Numbered from the stretch's first letter, positions 1-9,060 are shown. The stretch is DNA of 64,000 nt from DASVUS01 sp036388675 (GCA_036388675.1 DASVRI010000040.1:117032-181031), one strand, 5' to 3'. Program-made: numbers and translations. Notes: generated from the sequence alone by a model not told the origin.

Positions 1-1
1 C

Positions 2-253
2 GCGCGCTCCATTCACTCGGCGATTCGCATTGCCAAGCAAACCGTTTCCGCCGATGTGGTGGGCGCCATCCGCTCCATCATGGAAGATTCATCAGGGGCC
101 ATCGAGGCGCAGCAAAAAGCGCTGGACGAAGCGAGTGCCAACGCTTCAGCGAGCGCTTCGGTCAACGGGGCGAATCCGCAGAACACGCTGCATCAAAACG
201 GCAGCGGAGGCGAAAAACTGAGTGACGGCATCGTGCCGCCCATCAGTTTCTGA
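2..253 (+). CDS. plsX: Phosphate acyltransferase PlsX, C-terminal end (partial)
   Basis: The open frame runs in from the left edge and ends with TGA at 251-253. Its first residues (ARSIHSAIRIAKQTV then VVGAIRSIMED) resemble the C-terminal helices of PlsX, which makes acyl-phosphate from acyl-ACP for phospholipid synthesis. The order plsX-fabH-fabD-fabG-acpP-fabF is the classic bacterial arrangement and supports the call. The last 40 or so residues are rich in Ala, Ser, Asn and Gly and look like a disordered tail longer than usual for the family. Only the end of the gene is in the window, so catalytic parts cannot be checked. Confidence 0.7.
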   Translation, partial: ARSIHSAIRIAKQTVSADVVGAIRSIMEDSSGAIEAQQKALDEASANASASASVNGANPQNTLHQNGSGGEKLSDGIVPPISF

Positions 254-294
254 AGATTTACGCATCACACAATGTACTAACGATAGGAACCGAT

Positions 295-1329
295 TTGTCC
301 GATGTCATAGGAAAAACTGTGGGTCGCGCCGCCGGAATTGTCGGTCTGGGGCATTATGTACCCGAGCGAGTACTCACCAATGCCGACCTGGAAAAGATGG
401 TCGATACCAGCGATGAATGGATTCGCTCGCGCACTGGAATTTCCGAGCGCCGCATCGCCGCTGATGGACAAATGACGGTCGATCTGGCCGAACCTGCCGC
501 ACGCCGTGCTCTTGAAGACGCCGGTTTGCAGCCTTCGGATGTGCAGCTCATCATTGTCGCGACCTGCACGCCTGATTACTTCTTCCCTTCCACCGCCGCG
601 CTGCTGCAAGATCGCCTTAAATGCTCCTGCGCCTCGTTCGATCTTGAAGCGGCCTGTTCCGGCTTCGTGTACGCGCTCGTTGTCGCGCAGCAATTTATCG
701 CCAGCGGCGCGGCCAACACCGTTCTCGTAGTGGGCGCTGATGTGATGTCGCGCGTCACCGACTGGACCGATCGCAATACGTGCGTGCTCTTTGGTGATGG
801 TGCCGGTGCCGCCGTGGTGCGCGCTGTGCCCGAAGGCCGGGGAGTACTCGGCTTTGATCTCGGTTCCGACGGCGGTGGTGGCGATTTGCTTAAGGCCGAA
901 ATCAACACACATTTATTCCTGGGCACGAGCTTTACAGCGGGCAAAGGCACTGCGACCGCTGATGAACCGTGCAGCAAAAGTTACATCGCGATGGATGGCA
1001 AAGAAGTGTATCGCTTCGCCGTGAACGTGATGGGCGAGTCGGCAGTGCGCGCGCTGGAGCGTTGCGGCATCGCAACAGAGGACATCGACTTGTTCGTGCC
1101 GCACCAGGCTAATGTGCGCATCATTGATGCTGCGGCCAAACGTCTGGGTGTGCCATCCGACAGGGTGTTTGTCAACGTTGGCAAATACGGCAATACATCG
1201 GCGGCCAGCATTCCCATCGCCTTGTGCGAAGCGCGCGATACCGGCAGAATTACAAGCGGCAGCACGGTCGTAACGGTCGGTTTCGGCGCGGGCCTGACAT
1301 GGGGTTCGTGCGTGATGCGCTGGGTTTAG
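295..1329 (+). CDS. fabH: 3-oxoacyl-ACP synthase III (FabH)
   Basis: This enzyme starts type II fatty-acid synthesis by condensing acetyl-CoA (or another short acyl-CoA) with malonyl-ACP in the cytoplasm. The 344-residue product has the full KAS III triad: Cys121 in LEAACSGF, His270 in VPHQANVRII and Asn300 in GKYGNTSAA. The chosen start is a TTG preceded by AGGA at a normal distance; no in-frame ATG precedes the conserved GIVGLGHYVPE segment. It lies 41 bp after plsX. An octamer GAGTACTC falls at 368 and another at 842, both inside the coding sequence. Confidence 0.95.
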   Translation: MSDVIGKTVGRAAGIVGLGHYVPERVLTNADLEKMVDTSDEWIRSRTGISERRIAADGQMTVDLAEPAARRALEDAGLQPSDVQLIIVATCTPDYFFPSTAALLQDRLKCSCASFDLEAACSGFVYALVVAQQFIASGAANTVLVVGADVMSRVTDWTDRNTCVLFGDGAGAAVVRAVPEGRGVLGFDLGSDGGGGDLLKAEINTHLFLGTSFTAGKGTATADEPCSKSYIAMDGKEVYRFAVNVMGESAVRALERCGIATEDIDLFVPHQANVRIIDAAAKRLGVPSDRVFVNVGKYGNTSAASIPIALCEARDTGRITSGSTVVTVGFGAGLTWGSCVMRWV

Positions 1330-1332
1330 AGA

Positions 1333-1467
1333 GCCACGGAACCATACGGAATACGAGATGGCCGCAAAGGCTCGCGTCCAGAACCCGGAGCGTGAGCGAC
1401 GGGCCAAGCCCTCAGCCCGTCGCTCACGCTCCGGGTTCTGGAAAAGCTTCCCGTGTGTTTCCGTGGC
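1333..1467. repeat. Dispersed repeat family A copy 1, with a 27-bp perfect hairpin
   Basis: The spacer between fabH and the next gene is bounded by an imperfect inverted repeat: GCCACGGAACCATACGG at 1333-1349 pairs with CCGTGTGTTTCCGTGGC at 1451-1467 (15 of 17 positions). Inside it lies a perfect 27-bp inverted repeat, 1378-1404 with 1415-1441, around a 10-nt loop. The outer ends recur at 18089-18214 and 47373-47477, always in spacers, which suggests a small non-autonomous element. The strong inner hairpin could attenuate read-through from fabH; it lacks a clear T-run. Confidence 0.65.
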
Positions 1468-1484
1468 TACAACGAGTACTCGTC

Positions 1485-2057
1485 ATGCATAAATTCGATC
1501 CGGCACAGGCCGGGAAACTCGATTCCGCCGAACGCGCGACATGGAACAATCCACGCGAATTCGTGGCGGCTGCCGACATCGCGCCCGGCTCGCGCGTGGC
1601 GGAAATTGGTTGCGGCACCGGCTGGTTCACTTTTGAACTCGAAAAGGCGGTGCGTCCGCGCGGCATCATTTACGCGCTGGACATGCAGCCGGCGATGTTG
1701 CAAATCTTGCGTGCCAAGCGCGAAAACTGGGAGCGCATTCTGACTCTGCCCTGCGGTGAGAACACCTTTGAACTCGACGAGGGTGAAGTCGATGCCGTGT
1801 TTCACGCCAATGTGCTGCACGAGTGCGCCGAGCCGGAAACACATCTACGCGAAGTTCATCGAGTACTCAAAAGCGACGGGCAGCTTGTTCTCGTCGAATG
1901 GCACTGGGCCGATGAGGAATCGCAGCCCGGCCCACCGAACACGGTGCGACTGGAAACCTCTGACACCGAAGAGTTGGTGCGCAACGCCGGTTTTGAAATC
2001 ACAGAAACAATTGATGTCGGGCCGTATCACTATCTGGTGCGTGCCGTTAAGAAATGA
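1485..2057 (+). CDS. Class I SAM-dependent methyltransferase
   Basis: The 190-residue product carries a Rossmann-type SAM site: VAEIGCGTGWFTFELE (motif I), an acidic strand end in YALDMQ, and the FHANVLHECAEPE / HRVLKSDGQLVLVEWH segments typical of the UbiE/Methyltransf_11 group. The substrate cannot be told. The frame is open further upstream, but ATG 1485 is where similarity to the family begins and it follows the family A repeat. It sits between fabH and fabD, so a role in lipid or ACP-linked metabolism is possible but is only an inference. An octamer (1474-1481) ends three bases before the start codon. Confidence 0.8.
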   Translation: MHKFDPAQAGKLDSAERATWNNPREFVAAADIAPGSRVAEIGCGTGWFTFELEKAVRPRGIIYALDMQPAMLQILRAKRENWERILTLPCGENTFELDEGEVDAVFHANVLHECAEPETHLREVHRVLKSDGQLVLVEWHWADEESQPGPPNTVRLETSDTEELVRNAGFEITETIDVGPYHYLVRAVKK

Positions 2058-2062
2058 ATTGA

Positions 2063-2941
2063 ATGAACGCTTTTGTTTTTCCCGGTCAGGGCAGTCAGAA
2101 AGTTGGCATGGGGCAGGCGCTGTATGAAGAGCGCACGGCGGCGCGCGACCTGTTCAATCGCGCCAGCAGCGTGCTCGGCTACGATTTGGCGCGGCTCTGT
2201 TTCGATGGCCCCGAAGAGAAGCTAACCGATACGCTGCATGCGCAGCCTGCTCTGTTGACAGTCGATCTCGTGGCGCACGAAGCGGCCCTGGCCAAAGGTG
2301 TCACGGCTGAAATGGTAGCAGGCCATTCGCTTGGCGAATATGCGGCGCTTGTCGCAGCCGGCGCGCTGGAGTTTGAAGACGCGCTTCGCCTGGTGCAACG
2401 CCGCGCGCAACTCATGGCCGCTGCGCCCGCCGGAAAAATGGCGGCCATCATTGGCTTGCCCGATGCGGAGCTGGATCGAGTACTCGAAGAAGCACAAAGC
2501 GAAGGCTTGGTTGTGGCGGCGAACTTCAACTCGCCGGGGCAGATTGTGGTCAGCGGCGCGGCAGGTGGCGTCGAAGCAGCAATGCAAGCAGCCAAGGCAC
2601 ACGGCGCCAAGATGGCCGTCGCGCTGCCGGTGAGCGGCGCGTTTCATTCGCCGCTTTTGCGTGAAGCCGGCGACGAGATGAGCCAGTTGATTGACGCCGC
2701 GCCGTTTCGCACCGCGCGCATCGCGGTTTACCAGAACACAACGGCGCAAGCGGCCACCTCGCCCGACGAATTGAAAGCCGCTCTTAAAGGCCAAATGACC
2801 GGCCCTGTGCGCTGGACGGAAACGATTCAAAACATGATTGGCGCCGGCGCGACGCAGTTTTACGAGTTGGGGCCGGGCAAAGTACTGGCGGGACTCATCA
2901 AGCGCATCGACAAATCGGTTGCCGTTGAAAGTAGCGAATAG
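2063..2941 (+). CDS. fabD: Malonyl-CoA:ACP transacylase (FabD)
   Basis: It moves malonyl from CoA to acyl carrier protein and feeds chain elongation. The 292-residue protein opens with FVFPGQGSQKVGMG, has the nucleophile Ser89 in GHSLGEY and the partner His195 in SGAFHSPL, and keeps the usual length. The stop is separated by 2 bp from the following SMR gene, so the two are probably translated from one message. The gene follows the methyltransferase stop by 5 bp. An octamer occurs at 2478. Confidence 0.95.
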   Translation: MNAFVFPGQGSQKVGMGQALYEERTAARDLFNRASSVLGYDLARLCFDGPEEKLTDTLHAQPALLTVDLVAHEAALAKGVTAEMVAGHSLGEYAALVAAGALEFEDALRLVQRRAQLMAAAPAGKMAAIIGLPDAELDRVLEEAQSEGLVVAANFNSPGQIVVSGAAGGVEAAMQAAKAHGAKMAVALPVSGAFHSPLLREAGDEMSQLIDAAPFRTARIAVYQNTTAQAATSPDELKAALKGQMTGPVRWTETIQNMIGAGATQFYELGPGKVLAGLIKRIDKSVAVESSE

Positions 2942-2943
2942 TA

Positions 2944-3264
2944 ATGGCGTGGTTGTATCTGCTTGTAGCCGGTGTGTTTGAAATCGTCTGGGTTGTATCG
3001 CTCAAATACGCGGAAGGTTTCACGCGTTTGTGGCCCAGTGTGCTGACCGTTGTAACCGGTGCCACCAGCATCGTTCTGCTGGCGCAGGCCGTAAAAACCT
3101 TGCCCGTCGGCACGGCCTACGCGGTGTGGACAAGTGTCGGAACCGTCGGTGCGGCGCTCTTAGGAATGCTGCTTTTTGGCGAACCGCGCGACTGGCCGCG
3201 TTTGTTGTGTCTGGCTTTAATCATTATTGGTGTTGTCGGTTTGAAGTGGTTGTCGCCGCATTGA
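2944..3264 (+). CDS. SMR-family exporter, SugE/Gdx type
   Basis: The 106-residue protein has four hydrophobic helices. A membrane Glu lies in AGVFEIVWVVSLKYAEGF, a pattern that fits the guanidinium-export (Gdx/SugE) branch of the small multidrug resistance family better than EmrE. Members work as antiparallel dimers, and some pair with a second subunit; none is visible here. The odd point is its place: it starts 2 bp after fabD and precedes fabG within a fatty-acid operon, so it would be co-transcribed with housekeeping genes. No guanidine riboswitch is visible upstream. Confidence 0.85.
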   Translation: MAWLYLLVAGVFEIVWVVSLKYAEGFTRLWPSVLTVVTGATSIVLLAQAVKTLPVGTAYAVWTSVGTVGAALLGMLLFGEPRDWPRLLCLALIIIGVVGLKWLSPH

Positions 3265-3367
3265 ACGACATGCGAGTACTCGCCACATGCGTTGCACTGG
3301 TCGCAAAATGACACTATTTGTGTATGCCCTTGAAGCAACATAAAATCTGTAATAAGTCTGGAAAACA

Positions 3368-4102
3368 ATGACACTGGAAAACAAAGTCGCATTCATTACG
3401 GGGGCGCGGCGCGGCATTGGTCGCGCCATTGCGCTGCGTTACGCGCAGGCCGGCGCCGATTGCATTCTGCTGGCGCGCAGTGCGCCAGACGAGTTGGCTG
3501 AAGAGATTCGCGGCCTGGGGCGGCGCGCTTTAGCTCTGGCGGTTGATGTGAGCGATGGCGATGCGGTTGATGCCGCCGTGAAGCAGGCTGTGAGTGAGTT
3601 TGGTAAAATCGACATCTTGGTCAACAATGCTGGTATAAACGACGACGGTTTGCTCATTCGCATGAAGCTGGAGCAGTGGCGTCGAGTACTCGATGTGAAC
3701 CTGACCGGCGCGTTTCACTGCACCAAGGCTGTGGTGCGTCCGATGCTGAAAAACGAAGCGGGACGCGTCATCAACATCAGCAGTGTCATCGGGCAGATGG
3801 GCAACGCCGGACAGGCTAATTATGCCGCCAGTAAAGCCGGTCTGATCGGCTTTACCAAGTCGATCGCTAAAGAGTTGGGCAGCCGGGGCATTACGGTGAA
3901 TGCGATTGCGCCGGGCTTCATCACGACCGACATGACAGCCGAGATGAGCGAAGAAGCCAGGGCGCAGCTTTTGCAGAATATCCCATTGGGTGCGCTGGGC
4001 GAAGCCGAAGATGTAGCCGAAGCCGCCTTGTTTCTGGCAAGCGATGCGGCGCGTTACATCACTGGTCAGGTCTTGAATGTTGATGGCGGTATGGTAATGT
4101 AG
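3368..4102 (+). CDS. fabG: 3-oxoacyl-ACP reductase (FabG)
   Basis: This NADPH-dependent short-chain dehydrogenase reduces beta-ketoacyl-ACP. The 244-residue product shows TGARRGIG (residues 11-18) for cofactor binding, NNAG near 86-89, a catalytic Ser at 138-139, Tyr152 and Lys156 (NYAASK), and the standard C-terminal GQVLNVDGG. It follows the SMR gene after a 103-bp spacer containing an octamer at 3274. The octamer at 3684 encodes part of RRVLDVN, the conserved helix before the NLTG motif, so the repeat is tolerated even in core protein sequence. Confidence 0.95.
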   Translation: MTLENKVAFITGARRGIGRAIALRYAQAGADCILLARSAPDELAEEIRGLGRRALALAVDVSDGDAVDAAVKQAVSEFGKIDILVNNAGINDDGLLIRMKLEQWRRVLDVNLTGAFHCTKAVVRPMLKNEAGRVINISSVIGQMGNAGQANYAASKAGLIGFTKSIAKELGSRGITVNAIAPGFITTDMTAEMSEEARAQLLQNIPLGALGEAEDVAEAALFLASDAARYITGQVLNVDGGMVM

Positions 4103-4239
4103 GAAGTGTCCTTTGGACTTTGGAATTTGGGCTTGGGATTCGGAGCTTTGGTCTTTGCCAATGGACTTAATGATCTCTCAAGACCGAAAACCGAAAACCA
4201 GAGACCCAAATTGAGTACTCATATTCCTGGAGGAAGAAG

Positions 4240-4479
4240 ATGGCAACAGCCGATAAGGTCAAAGAAATTGTCGCAGACGAGTTGAGTGTCGATGCCGGTA
4301 TCGTAACGCCGCAGGCGCGCTTTGTAGAAGACCTGGGCGCCGACTCACTCGATGTCGTGGAACTGGTCATGCGCTTCGAAGAAGAGTTTGAAATCGAGAT
4401 TCCCGACGAAGACGCCGAAAAGATCACCACCGTTGGCGAAGCCGTTTCCTATATCGAGAAGAAGTCGGAAGGTTCGTAA
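4240..4479 (+). CDS. acpP: Acyl carrier protein
   Basis: This 79-residue acidic protein holds the growing acyl chain on a phosphopantetheine arm attached to Ser36 in LGADSLDVVELVM. Length and sequence are standard for fatty-acid ACP. A strong ribosome site, GGAGGAAGAAG, lies just before ATG 4240, the best in the operon, fitting the high abundance of this protein. The 137-bp spacer from fabG carries an octamer at 4213. Confidence 0.97.
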   Translation: MATADKVKEIVADELSVDAGIVTPQARFVEDLGADSLDVVELVMRFEEEFEIEIPDEDAEKITTVGEAVSYIEKKSEGS

Positions 4480-4481
4480 AA

Positions 4482-4552
4482 GGGATGAGGGGAAAGGGAT
4501 GAGGGGAAAGTTTTCAACCACCGCTCATCCCCATCCCTCATCCCCATCCCTC
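4482..4552 (+). promoter_or_regulatory. G-rich/C-rich imperfect inverted repeat before fabF
   Basis: Between acpP and fabF two GGGATGAGGGG units (4482-4506) face three CATCCC-type units (4526-4551). They can fold into a long imperfect stem whose right arm ends just before the fabF start codon. No ordinary Shine-Dalgarno sequence is seen ahead of fabF. The structure could damp transcription or translation of fabF relative to acpP; that role is inferred from position only. Confidence 0.35.
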
Positions 4553-4557
4553 AAAGA

Positions 4558-5802
4558 ATGAAACACGAAAGAGTTGTCGTAACTGGTCTGGGATCCATGA
4601 CGCCGCTGGGCGTCGGAACGGAAAAGTTCTGGGAAGGCGTCAAGAGCGGAGCCAACGGCATCGGTCCCATAACCCAGATCGACACGACCCGTCACAACAC
4701 CAAGTTCGCCGGTGAAGTGCAGGGTTTCCACGTCGAAGAGTTCATCGACCGCAAAGAAGCCAAACGCATGGATCGCTTTGTGCATCTGGCGATTGCGGCT
4801 TCACAGGAAGCGGTCGAGCATTCCGGCCTCAAAATCGACGATGAGAACCGCGACCGCATCGGTGTCATCATCGGCTGCGGCATCGGCGGCCTCACCACGT
4901 GGGAGCGCGAATACCGCACCTTCATCGAGAAAGGCCCTGACCGCGTCAGCCCCTTTCTCATCCCGATGATGATCGCCAACATGGCGAGCGGCCACGTTTC
5001 AATTCAGACCGGCGCGCGCGGCCCCAACACCACAACCGTGGCGGCCTGTGCCTCTTCCGCGCACGGCATCGGCATGGCCTACGATATTCTCAAGCGCGGC
5101 GACGCCGATGCCATGATAACCGGCGGCACTGAAGCCCCCATTTGCGATTCGGCTCTGGCTGGCTTCGGCAATATGCGCGCTTTGTCGCGCCGCAACGATG
5201 ATCCGGCACACGCCTCGCGCCCCTTCGACAAAGAGCGCGACGGCTTCGTAATGGGTGAAGGCGCCGGCACCATCATCATGGAAACGCTTTCTTCGGCGCA
5301 GGCGCGCGGCGCCACCATCTACGCTGAAGTGCTGTCGCACGGCATTACCGGCGACGCCTATCACATCACCAACATGCCCGAAGACGGCAGCGGCATAGGC
5401 TCTTCGATGCGCATGGCGCTGAAATACGCCGCCATCGAGCCGGAACAGGTGCAATACATCAACGCGCACGGCACGAGTACTCCGGTCAACGACAAGACCG
5501 AAACCGCAGCCATCAAAGCCGTTTTCGGCGAACACGCTTACAAGATGGGCGTATCCAGCACCAAGTCGCAGATTGGCCATTTGCTTGGCGCGGGCAGCGC
5601 AGTCGAGTTCATCGCCACCGTTTTGGGACTGCATCACCAGATCATGCCGCCCACCATTAACTTGCAGAATCCCGACCCGGAATGCGACCTCGACTATGTG
5701 AGCGACGGTTCGCGTCCGGCGCACATCGACATCGCATTGTGCAACTCAGCGGGCTTTGGCGGCCACAACGCGACCCTGGTCGCCAAGCGCTGGCAGGGCT
5801 AA
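4558..5802 (+). CDS. fabF: 3-oxoacyl-ACP synthase II (FabF)
   Basis: This is the elongating condensing enzyme of type II fatty-acid synthesis. The 414-residue thiolase-fold protein has the Cys-His-His triad: Cys164 in VAACASSAHG, His304 in NAHGTSTP and His341 in KSQIGHLLGAGS, plus the C-terminal NSAGFGGHNA loop. Length is normal. It follows acpP by 78 bp filled by an inverted repeat. The octamer at 5475 falls in the catalytic GTSTPVND loop, where it encodes the conserved Thr-Ser-Thr. Confidence 0.97.
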   Translation: MKHERVVVTGLGSMTPLGVGTEKFWEGVKSGANGIGPITQIDTTRHNTKFAGEVQGFHVEEFIDRKEAKRMDRFVHLAIAASQEAVEHSGLKIDDENRDRIGVIIGCGIGGLTTWEREYRTFIEKGPDRVSPFLIPMMIANMASGHVSIQTGARGPNTTTVAACASSAHGIGMAYDILKRGDADAMITGGTEAPICDSALAGFGNMRALSRRNDDPAHASRPFDKERDGFVMGEGAGTIIMETLSSAQARGATIYAEVLSHGITGDAYHITNMPEDGSGIGSSMRMALKYAAIEPEQVQYINAHGTSTPVNDKTETAAIKAVFGEHAYKMGVSSTKSQIGHLLGAGSAVEFIATVLGLHHQIMPPTINLQNPDPECDLDYVSDGSRPAHIDIALCNSAGFGGHNATLVAKRWQG

Positions 5803-5806
5803 GCCA

Positions 5807-6613
5807 ATGGCCGGGCCAAAGCAGAGCAAGCGCAAAAAGACAGCAGCTGGTGCGGCTTCGGTTGCGCCGACGAGTACTCAATCGCTGAGTGACTTACGCG
5901 CCAAGCTCGGTGCCAATGTCCCCGATGAACTGTTGCAACTGGCGCTAACTCATCCATCTGCCACGGGCGAAGGCGCTGAGCGCACGTTGCATTCTAATCA
6001 GCGCCTGGAGTTTCTGGGCGATACGGTTGTTGGTGCCGTTGTGGCCGAGCATCTTTATCGCGCCAATGCAGCGTTGCCTGAAGGCGATTTGACGCAGCGC
6101 AAAGCGACGATCGTGCGCGGTACGAGCCTGGCGCGTGCGGCCATGCGTTTAGGACTGGGCCAACACTTGCGGCTGGGACGCGGCGAAGAAGCCAGTGGTG
6201 GGCGCAGCCGTGATACAATCTTAGCCGATGCTTTTGAAGCCGTTGTCGCGGCAATTTATCTTTCGTGCGGCATCGAAGCGACGCGGGCTTTTGTCTCAAG
6301 CATCTTAGCCGATGACCTGGCGCACGCCGTGGCGAGTACTCGCAATTCGCCGTTTGTTTCAGTGAAGAACCTGCTGCAAGAGCGCACGCAAGCCATCGGC
6401 CTGGGCACGCCGCGCTACCAGACAACACAGATTGGCGAGGCGCAGGGCGACAAGAAGCGCTTCACTTCGCAGGTGCTGCTGCTCGATGAAGTGCGCGGAC
6501 GCGGGCAGGGACACACCAAGAAAGAAGCCGAAAGCAACGCGGCGCAGGCCGCCCTTGAAGCGATGACTGAAACGACTACAACCGACAGCCAAGACCCCGC
6601 CGCGCACGTTTAG
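5807..6613 (+). CDS. rnc: Ribonuclease III
   Basis: RNase III cuts double-stranded RNA during rRNA and mRNA processing. From ATG 5807 the protein has 268 residues: a Lys/Ala-rich head of about 25 residues, the signature RLEFLGD (66-72; Glu68, Asp72), the second acidic pair Asp141/Glu144 in DAFEAVVAAIYL, and a C-terminal double-stranded RNA-binding domain (about 185-255) ending in KKEAESNAAQAAL. It follows fabF by 4 bp, a common acpP-fabF-rnc arrangement. An upstream in-frame GTG at 5756 would overlap fabF and was not chosen. Confidence 0.95.
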   Translation: MAGPKQSKRKKTAAGAASVAPTSTQSLSDLRAKLGANVPDELLQLALTHPSATGEGAERTLHSNQRLEFLGDTVVGAVVAEHLYRANAALPEGDLTQRKATIVRGTSLARAAMRLGLGQHLRLGRGEEASGGRSRDTILADAFEAVVAAIYLSCGIEATRAFVSSILADDLAHAVASTRNSPFVSVKNLLQERTQAIGLGTPRYQTTQIGEAQGDKKRFTSQVLLLDEVRGRGQGHTKKEAESNAAQAALEAMTETTTTDSQDPAAHV

Positions 6614-6642
6614 CCTTTGAGTACTCGTCAACCCGGTGCACC

Positions 6643-7167
6643 ATGAGAAGAAGCGTGCAAACCACTCGAATGCCACTTTCTACGGAGCGCCCTTCCAGCA
6701 CACGCGGCGCAACCGGCACAAACACGCGCACCACGGCTCGCACGAGCCTGCGCCGCATCAAACCGATAGAAGAGAAAAACGTCGCACCTTCGCAGTGGGG
6801 GCGGCGTTTAGCACGTCTTGTCGGAGCCAAATTTAACGTGCAGATGTCGCTCAACCAATCGAAGAACGAAGGCACCTGGCGTCGCAAAGATATCGTCATC
6901 AAGTGCGCCAAAAGCACCATGCCGCCGGTTTCGGTTCTCATCGACATGTTGGATCGCATCGACCAACTGTGGGCCGTGTACGTCATGCCGGACGGCGGCG
7001 CCGAAATCTGGGCCGTCGAGGCCGATAAAGTTCGTCTGCACGGCTACTTCACGCACGGCCCCAACGTCGCCAAGCGCGTCGAAATTCACCTCCGCAAAAT
7101 TATGCCCATCGGCAAGCTCATCGGCACCATCTCCGCCGATGAAGTTGAATCGTGCCGCATTCCATAG
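6643..7167 (+). CDS. Conserved hypothetical protein
   Basis: The 174-residue product is not recognised. It has a Thr/Arg/Ser-rich, probably disordered first 50 residues and then a compact mixed alpha/beta part (about 55-174) with an Arg-Arg-Lys motif and alternating hydrophobics (IWAVEADKVRLHGYFTHG). No signal peptide or membrane helix is seen. It lies 29 bp after rnc and 15 bp before the Nudix gene on the same strand. The octamer at 6619 lies in the short spacer before its start. Confidence 0.6.
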   Translation: MRRSVQTTRMPLSTERPSSTRGATGTNTRTTARTSLRRIKPIEEKNVAPSQWGRRLARLVGAKFNVQMSLNQSKNEGTWRRKDIVIKCAKSTMPPVSVLIDMLDRIDQLWAVYVMPDGGAEIWAVEADKVRLHGYFTHGPNVAKRVEIHLRKIMPIGKLIGTISADEVESCRIP

Positions 7168-7182
7168 ACGAGCCTTGTAACA

Positions 7183-7587
7183 ATGAGACAGCGAGTATGT
7201 GCCGCCATCATCCGAGACAACACCATCTTGATGGTGCAGCATCGCGACTCCCAGCGCGAATACTGGACGCTTCCCGGTGGAGCCATTGAAACTGGCGAGA
7301 CTCCACAACAGGCTGTGGTTCGCGAAGTGCTGGAGGAAACCGGCCTCACGGCAACTGTCTCGCGCCTTCTCTTCGAGGAAGAGTATCTACAAGGCACAGC
7401 CACCTGCCAGTGCTACCTTGTAGAAATAGATGGCAAACAAGAAGCGCAACTGGGATATGACCCTGAAGAAGCGCATCTGCAAACAAGCGAACGATTGCTA
7501 CAAGGCGTTGCCTGGCACGCGTTGGACAGCATGAAAGATGACGGGCAAGTCTCGCGCGTTATCGAATGTATGAGCTTGCCCAGGTGA
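7183..7587 (+). CDS. Nudix hydrolase
   Basis: This 134-residue protein is a minimal Nudix domain. The Nudix box is complete: GGAIETGETPQQAVVREVLEETG, shown here only as its key parts GGAIETGE, REVLEE and TG, with the metal-binding glutamates in place. Such enzymes cleave nucleoside diphosphates linked to another group; the substrate cannot be predicted. It lies 15 bp after the hypothetical gene at 6643 and is probably co-transcribed with it. Confidence 0.85.
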   Translation: MRQRVCAAIIRDNTILMVQHRDSQREYWTLPGGAIETGETPQQAVVREVLEETGLTATVSRLLFEEEYLQGTATCQCYLVEIDGKQEAQLGYDPEEAHLQTSERLLQGVAWHALDSMKDDGQVSRVIECMSLPR

Positions 7588-7624
7588 TCGCCGTATTCGA
7601 GTACTCACAACAAAAGACAACCCT

Positions 7625-9060
7625 ATGGACAACGCCATCCAGCCGTGGCGCGAAGTGGAGATTTCACTTTCTGCCGCCAACGATTACAACAACGTCTACA
7701 CGCAAGTCGAAGTGTGGGCCGATTTTACGCATTCAGACGGCACAACGCTGCGGCGTCCGGCTTTCTGGGACCGCGGGCAAACGTGGAGAATCCGTTTTAC
7801 ATCACCGCACGCACAGGGCGAATGTCGCCCGGAAAGCGCAACCTGGTTTACGCCGATGGCACACCCTGTTTGCTGGTCGGCGATACAGCGTGGGCGCTGC
7901 CGTGGCGCGCTACGCTTGATCAGTGTCGCGAGTACTCGCAAGACCGCCAGCGCAAGGGCTTCAATGCCGCGCTGCTGATGACGGTGCAACCTGACATGAA
8001 AGCGCAAGGTTCGCGCAGCCGCACACAAGATTACGGCTTTGATGTCGGTTTTGAAGACTTGCCGAGCGGCCACTTGAATCAGATCAACATCGAATACTTC
8101 CAATACTTCGATCAACTGATTGATATTCTGGTGTCGCACGAAATTGTGCCGGTGTATCAGCCGGTTTTTCATGGCTACGGTTGGAAAGGCCAACAAGTCG
8201 CCGGGCCGGTTGTGCCCAGCGATGAATATGCGCGCTACTGCCGCTATCTTGTGGCGCGTTACGGCGCGCGTCCAGCGATTTACCTCATCGGCGGCGACGG
8301 CAAGGGCGACATCCCGCAGGTGAATGCGGGCGGCGAAGAAGTGCAAACCTGGGATTGCTATGGTCAGCCAAGCGGCATTCATTACTGTCCGCACGCGCGC
8401 AACCACGCCTTCCAGGACAAAGAATGGCTCGACTTTCAATGGTGCCAGACCGGCCACAGCGGCGACCACATGCCGGAGCGTGTCGCCGACATGTGGCGCA
8501 ACGAGCCTGTTAAGGGCGTGGCCAACGGCGAACCAACTTACGAAAATATCGGTCGTCCCGGTAACGGTGCGGGTTGGTGGCAAGGGCATGAAGCGTGGTG
8601 CAACCTGTGCGCGGGCGGCACCATGGGCACGGTATATGGCGCGGGCAGCCTGTGGCAATGGAAACTGCGCCCCGACGAACCGGGCCACGAAGCGTGGTGC
8701 GAAGCCGCCAATGCAGGCTGGCGCGAGGCGCTCGATTTTGAAGGCTCCAATTACGTCGGCGTGCTATCGAAAATCTTCGAGGGACTCCCATTTGCCGAGA
8801 TGGAACCGAACTGGGACTTTACTCTCGGCAAACGCGGCCTCGCCATCCCCGATAAATTACTGATTGTGTACCTGCCCAGTGGCGGCGATCTCACAGTTAC
8901 GAGCACACACGTTCCGGCGCCCTATCGAGTACTCGATGCTTGTAGCGGCGAAGTTGTTGCAATGGGTGAACTCGTTGGCGATAAAATGGGTTATCGAACC
9001 GCACCCGCAGACGGTGATGCGCCACGTATTTATATCTTCTGCAGCGAATTTATAGCGTGA
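7625..9060 (+). pseudogene. DUF5060-DUF4038 glycoside hydrolase (GH140-like), frameshifted
   Basis: Two overlapping frames together make one protein. The frame from ATG 7625 gives a DUF5060-like beta-sandwich start (WREVEISLSAANDYNNVYTQ to FWDRGQTW), and the frame one base away continues from about 7790 to 9060 with a DUF4038 TIM barrel (VYADGTPCLLVGDTAWALPW, RYGARPAIYLIGGDGKGD). The join lies near 7780-7800, and about 40 residues expected at the end of DUF5060 seem missing, so this is a small deletion with a frameshift or a sequencing error. Known relatives include apiosidases acting on plant rhamnogalacturonan. The hairpin at 9088-9120 probably ends the transcript. Confidence 0.65.

Noticed and set aside
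4482..4552. Possible CRISPR-like array before fabF
   Set aside because: The units are only 11-12 bp, lie next to each other and are simply G-rich and C-rich; there are no spacers.
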